Below the pieces are notes generated by a model. That model was given only the letters and a program-made list of their open reading frames with translations. It was not told where the DNA came from and made no database searches. A DNA stretch of 37,413 nucleotides from Arcicella sp. (GTDB lineage: Bacteria > Bacteroidota > Bacteroidia > Cytophagales > Spirosomataceae). The stretch lies in the NCBI GenBank assembly GCA_025354645.1, contig JANXML010000309.1, positions 1 to 37,413 on the forward strand, in the 5' to 3' direction. Of this stretch, positions 31,240 to 37,413 are shown in pieces. Every line of letters begins with the position of its first letter. Position 1 is the first letter of the stretch. Both the position numbers and the translations under genes were made by a program.

Positions 31240-32046
31240 TCAATATCTCCACAATTTTTTATAAAATCCATTTCCCAATGAATCTATCATACCCAATTCA
31301 ATAAAATATTTTAGTTGTATCTCTATTTTATCAGGAATATTTTTTTGAGATGGAAAGATTTTTTTAAGATGATTCTCGAACAAATAAACTTCTTCAAGGG
31401 CAAAAACTGATTGCTGGGTTAAATTTATACAATTAAATACTTCCAACTGCCAGCCTTCAAAAACACTTGTGATGGCATCAATTGGCACATCTACTACATC
31501 AAAACTCTCTTTAATATGTTCAATTTCAAAAGCTGATAATTTTAATTTTTTCTGATTCGTATTTTTGTGAGCTACTAAGAGCATTTTTCTAATAATTTCA
31601 GAATCGGCTTTTTTGATAACCCGTATATCTTCATTTTTGGCAACAGTGTTGTAGTCTGAAAGCACCTTTTCTACCTCCAATTTTTCATCTAAATAAATAC
31701 CGTAATGATAATTATCCAATAGCCCTCTGTCGGTCAAATTTCCAGACGAAATAATCACTTTTTTATCATCAAAAATATAAATATTCGCTTCGAGGTTTTG
31801 GTAAATTTTCACTTTCCCATTGACCGCAAGTATTTTATCAAAAGCCGTTAAATCACTTTGCCCCGAACAATAGTAAGAGAATTTAAAAGTAGTAATGATT
31901 TCAATTTTTGCTTGGCTTTGCTTCTTCAAAAGTAGTTCTTGGCATACGTTTTCTTTTATAAATGGGGTAATAATTTTTATGGATTTTTTTGCATTTGAAA
32001 CCAATTCAAGTAACTCATTTTTCCAAGGTGTTGTGATTATTCTCAT
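31240..32046 (-). CDS. Phospholipase-D-fold protein with degraded HKD motif and DpnI-type winged-helix tail
   Basis: The 268-residue protein starts with the PLD-like fold (LVSNAKKSIKIITPFIKENV, IEIITTFKF). The expected H-x-K-x4-D motif before the S-x-N strand reads E-A-N-I-Y-I-F-D: Glu86 and Asn88 replace His and Lys, while Asp93 and the S-G-N of ISSGNLTDRGL remain. So the canonical nuclease or phospholipase chemistry is probably lost. The C-terminal ~75 residues (WQLEVFNCINLTQQSVFALE, then FENHLKKIFPSQKNIPDKI, EIQLKYFIELGMID, GNGFYKKLW) match the winged helix at the end of the restriction enzyme DpnI. There the module contributes to binding methylated DNA. It is a minus-strand gene upstream of doxX-rlmF, and its neighbours give no restriction-modification partner. 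Family assignments rest on pattern matching. Confidence 0.75.
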   Translation of the reverse strand: MRIITTPWKNELLELVSNAKKSIKIITPFIKENVCQELLLKKQSQAKIEIITTFKFSYYCSGQSDLTAFDKILAVNGKVKIYQNLEANIYIFDDKKVIISSGNLTDRGLLDNYHYGIYLDEKLEVEKVLSDYNTVAKNEDIRVIKKADSEIIRKMLLVAHKNTNQKKLKLSAFEIEHIKESFDVVDVPIDAITSVFEGWQLEVFNCINLTQQSVFALEEVYLFENHLKKIFPSQKNIPDKIEIQLKYFIELGMIDSLGNGFYKKLWRY

Positions 32047-32191
32047 TGTTGCGGATTTTTAAAATTTACTCATTAGGATAATAATAATCTCGTTTATCAT
32101 TAAATTTAATAGGGAAATAAATAAATATCTCCTCATTATTAAACGAAATTTAAGGCATACTATTATACTAAATTTGCACAAAAATAGGCAT

Positions 32192-32222
32192 AAAAAAAGA
32201 CAGTAAGCATTTGCTTACTGTC
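32192..32222 (-). terminator. Terminator of the beta-helix-like protein gene
   Basis: An 11-bp stem GACAGTAAGCA / TGCTTACTGTC (2-base gap, effective loop larger) is followed on the minus strand by seven T. It lies 25 bases after the stop at 32247. Confidence 0.88.
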
Positions 32223-32246
32223 CATTATTTAAGAAACATTTAAAGA

Positions 32247-33485
32247 TTATTCACTAACTCTAAATTGCAAGTCTTTTACTACAATTGGAGTAGTGTTCGC
32301 ATTATTTTTGATAAAAACTTCCAGATAATCCCCTTGATTTAAATCAGCAATTGTTTCAAGGGTCAGTTGAAAACCTTCATTTTTTAAACCTACTGAAATG
32401 GACGAATTTGGAGCAACTTGAATTAACCCATTTTTATAAACTGCTACTGAGAAATCCGAGTTTGGTTCAGGCGTTTTTCCACCTACATTTATGTATATTC
32501 GAGCATTCAAAGGTCGCTTACCTGTATATGTAATTTTGTTTGAAGCAATCGTGAATCCATCAGATTTTATGGTTGTTGTTTCACCACCAATTTTGGTAAA
32601 TAAGTTTGGTGAAATTATTTTTGTGGCGATTGGATTATCATTCATATACAAATAACCATAAGGTTTTGTATCGGGTAAACCTGCACCATTTTGACGCATT
32701 TCCCAACCAGGTGTGTAGGAATTAAAACCACTAATTAATACGGCTGGTCCTCTAAAAAGGTTGCCATTCATTCTTGCTTGGTCAACTTTCGCTTTATCAT
32801 TAAATTTTACCGCTGTACCTCCAGAAAATACGAAATAATTATTAGATAAATCTATATCACTCGCATCAAAATCAGGCATAAATTCAATTCCCACTCCCGA
32901 AGAAATACCCGTGATATAATTGAAAGCACTACAAAACTTTCCCGTTGAACCTGAAAGTTTCAAACCGTCTCGGCATCTCCAGAAGTTTGCAGTGATATAC
33001 ATTGAATTAAAACCACTAAATCTTCCAACGCCCCCGCTTACCATCCGTGGAGCTTCAACCACTGAATTTCCAGCTAATAAATTGAGCGTTTTTGTTCCTG
33101 TGTTATCTTCAAAATCATAAGCGGTAGTGGTAGCACCCAATGGAATTACGCACACTTTTTCTAAGTAAACATCCAAATCTTGACTTCTTAAAACAGCTCC
33201 TTTCACTGCAGAAATAATTCTATCCTTGGTTGGGTCAAGACCTCTGATGCCCGCTCCATTCATATTGATATAATTTTGACCAATATCAACGCTTCCAGAA
33301 ACAATGTAAACCTTAGATGAATTTAGGGTAATTCCACCATTTTGTTGAGCAGGAAAATCCCCGATTGCATCAACATAAACGATATTAGCGGGTAATGTAT
33401 TTTGCGAATCTTTTTGAGAAAATGCTTGTATTACAAAAAAAGTAAATAAAAATAATACCTTTAATAATAAGTTAAAATGTTTCAT
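32247..33485 (-). CDS. Secreted beta-helix-like protein of unknown function
   Basis: The 412-residue protein begins with a signal peptide (LLLKVLFLFTFFVIQAFS, then QKD). The middle (about 35-275) has short repeating strands of the kind seen in right-handed beta-helices and phage-tail-like fibres: GGITLNSSKVYIVSGSVDIG, NGAGIRGLDPTKDR, MVSGGVGRFSGFNSMYITAN, DLSNNYFVFSGGTAVKFND. The last ~120 residues (NARIYINVGGKTPEP, DFSVAVYKNG, GDYLEVFIKNN) look like a jelly-roll domain of the kind found on surface or filament proteins. No catalytic motif. Function unknown. It has its own terminator, and 379 bases with a hairpin separate it from the gene upstream. Confidence 0.75.
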   Translation of the reverse strand: MKHFNLLLKVLFLFTFFVIQAFSQKDSQNTLPANIVYVDAIGDFPAQQNGGITLNSSKVYIVSGSVDIGQNYINMNGAGIRGLDPTKDRIISAVKGAVLRSQDLDVYLEKVCVIPLGATTTAYDFEDNTGTKTLNLLAGNSVVEAPRMVSGGVGRFSGFNSMYITANFWRCRDGLKLSGSTGKFCSAFNYITGISSGVGIEFMPDFDASDIDLSNNYFVFSGGTAVKFNDKAKVDQARMNGNLFRGPAVLISGFNSYTPGWEMRQNGAGLPDTKPYGYLYMNDNPIATKIISPNLFTKIGGETTTIKSDGFTIASNKITYTGKRPLNARIYINVGGKTPEPNSDFSVAVYKNGLIQVAPNSSISVGLKNEGFQLTLETIADLNQGDYLEVFIKNNANTTPIVVKDLQFRVSE

Positions 33486-33864
33486 GTTTTATAAAGAATT
33501 ATTGAAATTAATTAAATTAAAAATGTGTATATTAAAATAAATTAGTGAGCAAAATCATGTTTTCGATACAAAATGATGAGTATCATTTTTTCATATCTGA
33601 AAAAACTATCCAATCAAGAAAGAAGATATTGTATTTTATTGGGAAGGCTTTTGGGAAGTAATTGAAGTAAAAATACTAATTGCAATTACAAAAGAAACAG
33701 AATAAGAATAAAAATGTTTGTTTTATTTTATAAAATTGCTTTAAACATTTTCAATGCAGATTATTACATTTTTAACTAATTAAATTATTTCTTCGGAATA
33801 GGTTTTGAAAACCTATTCCGAAGAAATTTACAGTGGTAAATAATAGACAATTTTATCCATGAAC
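33486..33864. other. Intergenic region with a 3' hairpin
   Basis: This 379-bp AT-rich spacer lies between two minus-strand genes. A promoter for the beta-helix-like gene should be near 33490-33560. A 20-bp hairpin at 33787-33827 follows the gene at 33865-37200. Only frames of about 30 codons are present, none convincing. Confidence 0.6.
33787..33827 (-). terminator. Terminator-like hairpin of the 1111-residue gene
   Basis: A perfect 20-bp inverted repeat ATTTCTTCGGAATAGGTTTT / AAAACCTATTCCGAAGAAAT is centred on one base. It sits 37 bases after the stop at 33865. The flanks are A/T-rich but the T-run is weak. Confidence 0.7.
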
Positions 33865-36800
33865 TTACTTTCCTTCACCGATTGGAGAATAATCTTTAAA
33901 AGTTTTCATTGGCATTGCTTCCACTTTTTTACGGTACGTTGTCCAAGTAGTCTCAAAAAAATTGTTAATCTTTTCGATAGAATCTTTTGTTAAAGTTTCT
34001 AATTGAGCAACTAAACTAATATCATCTTTTGTTGGAGTAATTTGCTTTGAACTTATGTAACTCATGGCTTCTCTGATTTTTCCTTGCGGAGTTAATTGAT
34101 AGGGTCTGCCATAGCCTTGTTTTTCCATTTTTTTGCCAACAATAATTTCTCTTTTCACTTTAATGGAATCCTGAATTATTTTACTTGCTTTTCCCAAATC
34201 CTCAAATTCTTTTCCTTCTTTTTCTTTGGCTTGATTCTGAATCATTTTAGCAATATCTTCAGCCTCAGTTAATCGGTCGGTGGCTTCGGTAAGTTGATTA
34301 ATTGACTTTGCCATACGTTCGTACAAAGCCTTTTGAGCTTGTTTTATTTCTTTGGAAATCAGTACTCGTGGGTCATCTTTTACTTCAATCATTGTCGAAT
34401 CTTTTGCATCACCACTCTCGAAAACGACTTTATATTTCCCCGCTAAAACATCTATTCCATTCGCATCTGGAACATTTTTTTTTGGTTTTGGTACGCCTGG
34501 ATTACGAATCCCCTTTTCGGTCATATTCCACATAACTGATTGATAACCAACTGAATCAGGCTTATGTTGAAGCGTTCTGATAAGTTTATTTTCAGCGTTA
34601 TAAATTTTGACATAGACGGTGTCATACTTTATGGTTACCTTTTTTATGGTATCAGTTGAAATAGTTGCTACTGTAATTGGAAAATCTTCTTTTCCAACTT
34701 CATCCAATTTCTTTTTACCCTTTTCAACATTTTTAGCATTCAAATTCTGGGTTTTATTTTCTACTTGATTCAGACCATTTTTCTTATTTGAAGTAGTATC
34801 TTTTTTCGGAGGATTATAGAAATAATTCAACTTAAATCCTTTTTTCCGATTCTCCCCTGAATAATTAGCATCGCCCGTAAAACTTGCCCCTGGTGCATCT
34901 CTATAATTTGCCATGTACCCCATTTGTTGGTCGAAAGCGGCAATTTTTTTATCTAAAATTTTACCATTGTTTGCTGCAATTTGTCTTAGGGGTCGAATAT
35001 CATCTAAAATATAAATTGCTCTTCCAAAAGTGGCAATTACTAAATCAGCTTCTCTTTCTTGAATCGATAAATCCATCGTTGAAACGGGTGGAAATCCAGC
35101 TTTCCATTGCGTAAAATTTGTTCCTTCGTCCACACTTACCCAAAGCCCTTGTTCAGTACCAACGAACATTAATTTTGGTTCAACAATATCCTGCTGAATT
35201 GCTAAGGCATATCCCACAACTTTTTTATCATCCACTAAACGAGTCCACGTTTGTCCGAAATCTTTTGTTCTGAAAATGTAAGCACTCATATCGCCTTGAC
35301 GGTAATTATTTGCCACAACGAACGCCTCTGAACCATTGAAAGATGAGGCACGAATTTGCGGAATCCAAGATTCTTTTGGTAAACCAATGATTTTGGGGGT
35401 AATATTAACCCATGTTTTTCCACCATCTTGGGTTATTTGCACATTACCATCATCCGTTCCAACCCAAATTACCCCTTGTTTCACTGGCGATGGAGCAATA
35501 CATAAAATTGTGTTATGATTTTCCGCCGAAGTTAGGTCAATCGTTAATCCTCCGCTTTCATCTGATGCTTTTTGTTGGGTTTTATTATCAGTTGTTAAAT
35601 CGGGTGAAATTGTTTCCCAATTCATGCCTTTGTCCATTGATTTATGCAAAAATTGAGAACCATAATAAATTGTTTTTTTATCAATCGGGTCAATGGCAAT
35701 TCCTGCATTCCAGTTGAAGCGTAAACGAGTTTTGAGGTCGGGTGCGGTTGGTTTAATCGTAATATCAGCCCCAGTTTCAGAATCATATCTTGCCAAACTC
35801 CCTCCCTGCGACATAGCATATCCATACCTAACATTCTCATTATCAGGAATTACGTCGAAACCATCACCTCCCAAAACGGTTTGCCAATGCCAACTTCTGA
35901 TATCGCCATTTTGCCAAGTATAAGCAGGTCCTCGCCATGAACCATTGTCCTGCAAACCTCCATAAACATTGTAAGGAATCTCATTATCGACATTAATATG
36001 ATAAAATTGACCCAACGGAAGGGTTTCTGTATATGCCCATTTTCTACCTCTATCTCTCGAAATTGCCACACCGCCATCATTACCATTGATAATAAAAGAA
36101 GGATCTTCTGGATGAATCCAGAAAGCGTGATGGTCGGGATGAACGCCTTCGTAAGGAACAATTACTTTGAAGGATTTACCACCATCCTCACTCATCGAAA
36201 TCATTTGAAAAATGCCATAAACACGATTTTCATTTTTAGGATCAACGGCAATATCCCAGAAATAAAAAGGGCGATTACCTTTAATGGTTTCGGCATCATC
36301 ATCATTAATTTTTTCCCACTTAAATCCCCCATTATCAGAACGATACAAGGCATTTTTTGATGATTCGATTAAGGCATAAACTCTGTTAGGGTCTGATTTG
36401 GAAACGGCAATTCCAATTCTACCTAAATCGCCTTCTGGAATGCCATTAACCTTATTGTTAAATTTTGTCCAATTTTTACCACCGTCGATAGTAACATAAA
36501 AACCAGAGCCTTTTCCTCCCGATTTAAAATCGTAGGTTGTGCGATGATGATCCCACATGCCAACAAATAATTTATTTGGATTTGTGGGATCCATAACCAT
36601 ATCCCCCACGCCTGAATGTTCGTTGGTAAAAAGGATTTTCTCCCACGTTTGTCCGCCATCAATGGTTTTGAAAACGCCCCTTTCTGGATGGTCGGTGAAT
36701 GGATTTCCAATTACGCCAACATACACAACGTTCGGGTTTGTAGGGTCAATAATTACACGGTGAATATTTTTTGTCTTTTCCAAACCCATTGATTTCCAAG

Positions 36801-37200
36801 TCTTTCCACCATCTAAAGACTTAAAGATTCCCGCTCCTAAATTGATAGAATTTCGTGGATTCCCTTCTCCCGTTCCTACCCAAACGACCGATGGATTTGA
36901 TTGTTGAATCGCTATTGCTCCAATATTAATGATAGGATTTTCGTCAAAAATGGAAGTCCAAGTTGTGCCTCCATTTTCTGTTTTCCAAACTCCACCCGAT
37001 GCTGCTCCTGCATAAATTATATCAGGATTTGAAACAACTGCATCAATTGCTGTAATTCGACCTGACATGGCAGCTGGACCAATGGCACGGGCTTTCATAT
37101 TTTTGAATAAATCGGTTTTGAGCTTTTGAGCTTTTGTTTGAAATAACGGAGATAAAATAGCGATACAGATTAGTAGCGTTTTAATAAAATTTAATTTCAT
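33865..37200 (-). CDS. Large secreted BNR/Asp-box (sortilin/VPS10-like) propeller protein
   Basis: The 1111-residue protein has a signal peptide (FIKTLLICIAILSPLFQTKA, then QK). About eleven Asp-box turns (S/T-x-D/E-x-G-x-T/S-W/F) are spread over residues ~75-720: KTENGGTTWTS, KSLDGGKTWKS, KTIDGGQTWEK, VTIDGGKNWTK, RSDNGGFKWEK, SEDGGKSFKV, SRDRGRKWAY, KSMDKGMNWET, QITQDGGKTWVN, RTKDFGQTWTR, SVDEGTNFTQW. They suggest a double propeller of the VPS10/sortilin-like kind common in Cytophagales. A Lys-rich linker near 800-860, an Ig/FlgD-like strand region (VKIYNAENKLIRTLQ) and a charged helical C-terminus (about 970-1100) follow. No glycosidase residues were identified, so an enzyme name would not be safe. 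Role unknown. Confidence 0.85.
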   Translation of the reverse strand: MKLNFIKTLLICIAILSPLFQTKAQKLKTDLFKNMKARAIGPAAMSGRITAIDAVVSNPDIIYAGAASGGVWKTENGGTTWTSIFDENPIINIGAIAIQQSNPSVVWVGTGEGNPRNSINLGAGIFKSLDGGKTWKSMGLEKTKNIHRVIIDPTNPNVVYVGVIGNPFTDHPERGVFKTIDGGQTWEKILFTNEHSGVGDMVMDPTNPNKLFVGMWDHHRTTYDFKSGGKGSGFYVTIDGGKNWTKFNNKVNGIPEGDLGRIGIAVSKSDPNRVYALIESSKNALYRSDNGGFKWEKINDDDAETIKGNRPFYFWDIAVDPKNENRVYGIFQMISMSEDGGKSFKVIVPYEGVHPDHHAFWIHPEDPSFIINGNDGGVAISRDRGRKWAYTETLPLGQFYHINVDNEIPYNVYGGLQDNGSWRGPAYTWQNGDIRSWHWQTVLGGDGFDVIPDNENVRYGYAMSQGGSLARYDSETGADITIKPTAPDLKTRLRFNWNAGIAIDPIDKKTIYYGSQFLHKSMDKGMNWETISPDLTTDNKTQQKASDESGGLTIDLTSAENHNTILCIAPSPVKQGVIWVGTDDGNVQITQDGGKTWVNITPKIIGLPKESWIPQIRASSFNGSEAFVVANNYRQGDMSAYIFRTKDFGQTWTRLVDDKKVVGYALAIQQDIVEPKLMFVGTEQGLWVSVDEGTNFTQWKAGFPPVSTMDLSIQEREADLVIATFGRAIYILDDIRPLRQIAANNGKILDKKIAAFDQQMGYMANYRDAPGASFTGDANYSGENRKKGFKLNYFYNPPKKDTTSNKKNGLNQVENKTQNLNAKNVEKGKKKLDEVGKEDFPITVATISTDTIKKVTIKYDTVYVKIYNAENKLIRTLQHKPDSVGYQSVMWNMTEKGIRNPGVPKPKKNVPDANGIDVLAGKYKVVFESGDAKDSTMIEVKDDPRVLISKEIKQAQKALYERMAKSINQLTEATDRLTEAEDIAKMIQNQAKEKEGKEFEDLGKASKIIQDSIKVKREIIVGKKMEKQGYGRPYQLTPQGKIREAMSYISSKQITPTKDDISLVAQLETLTKDSIEKINNFFETTWTTYRKKVEAMPMKTFKDYSPIGEGK

Positions 37201-37322
37201 GTATTTTTAGTTTATGATGAATATCCAATTTCGTAAGAATTTGGGGTAATGCCAAATAAATCCTTTTTTTGAATTAATTAATGTAAGTTGCGTAAAATTA
37301 AAACTGTCTATCAAGGATATAC

Positions 37323-37413
37323 ATGATAATAAAACAGAGAATTTTCAGTAGAAATCCTTTTGCCGTTACAGCGTGGATTTTCCTTGGAAACTTAGCGGTA
37401 ATATCGGCAAACG
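37323..37413 (+). CDS. N-terminus of an unidentified membrane or exported protein, partial
   Basis: An ATG at 37323 opens 30 codons up to the window edge: MIIKQRIFSRNPFAVTAW, then IFLGNLAVISAN. A basic start followed by a hydrophobic stretch suggests a membrane protein or export signal. It is divergent from the 1111-residue gene. Family cannot be told from this fragment. Confidence 0.45.
   Translation, partial: MIIKQRIFSRNPFAVTAWIFLGNLAVISAN

Noticed and set aside
33570-33710. Short frames in the spacer, including one reading KKEDIVFYWEGFWEVIEV
   Set aside because: No start codon in frame for the best-looking one, no family match, and length near 30 codons.
33865-37200. Naming the Asp-box protein a glycosyl hydrolase or sialidase
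   Set aside because: Asp-boxes are structural turns; no sialidase Arg triad or acidic catalytic pair was identified.

Overview
The window reads as chromosomal DNA of a member of the Bacteroidota, most likely a Cytophagales-type bacterium (genus not determinable by eye). The reasons are the AT-rich composition with very AT-rich spacers, the near absence of Shine-Dalgarno sequences, several upstream boxes matching the Bacteroidota -7 consensus TAnnTTTG, and typical families (DUF4905, LysM/RlpA-like proteins, NUMOD4-HNH, a gluconate-dehydrogenase-type subunit 3 plus GMC oxidoreductase, large BNR/Asp-box proteins). No rRNA, tRNA, CRISPR array, prophage or complete insertion sequence was seen. Both edges cut genes: a nitrilase-family C-terminus on the left and the first 30 codons of an unknown membrane protein on the right.

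Layout. 1-2400: nitrilase-family tail, a membrane-anchored SGNH hydrolase overlapping thyA tail to tail, a tiny secreted Cys/Lys-rich protein and a CoA-binding-domain protein. 2460-5400: an operator-like palindrome, a divergent GH13-like enzyme, and a free-standing NUMOD4-HNH endonuclease closed by a bidirectional terminator. 5400-10130: a fused two-domain 3-oxoacid CoA-transferase, a secreted protein, a relic of a pfkB-type sugar kinase, an exported MsrA and a class I HMG-CoA reductase. 10130-16470: an envelope-related block (RlpA-like protein, trypsin-like protease with two SH3 domains, DUF4905 protein, LysM-LysM-DPBB protein, tiny membrane protein), then a TIGR02757/DUF2400 protein bracketed by two copies of a palindromic repeat, and an aldose 1-epimerase. 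16487-20670: a very large NtrY-like sensor kinase and a small conserved protein.

20800-25230: a YafK-like L,D-transpeptidase, an Hsp20-like protein, a secreted beta-propeller lactonase and a secreted sialidase-like protein. Two copies of an approximately 217-bp multi-hairpin inverted repeat bracket the Hsp20/lactonase segment. 25500-29200: a probable periplasmic two-subunit GMC dehydrogenase followed by an integral-membrane fatty-acid-hydroxylase/alkylglycerol-monooxygenase-like protein. 29260-37200, all on the minus strand: a lipoprotein, a translationally coupled doxX-like/rlmF pair, a PLD-fold protein whose catalytic motif is degraded and which ends in a DpnI-type winged helix, a secreted beta-helix-like protein and a 1111-residue Asp-box propeller protein.

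Functional themes are envelope and peptidoglycan work (two DPBB proteins, LysM, L,D-transpeptidase), periplasmic sugar or polyol metabolism (GH13-like enzyme, epimerase, lactonase, GMC dehydrogenase) and stress repair (MsrA, Hsp20). The most unusual signals are two unrelated families of intergenic palindromes. In each, two copies bracket one or two genes, and the two arms of a copy differ from the other copy in a matched, compensatory way. The other is the PLD-like protein with a degraded HKD motif and a DpnI_C-like tail.
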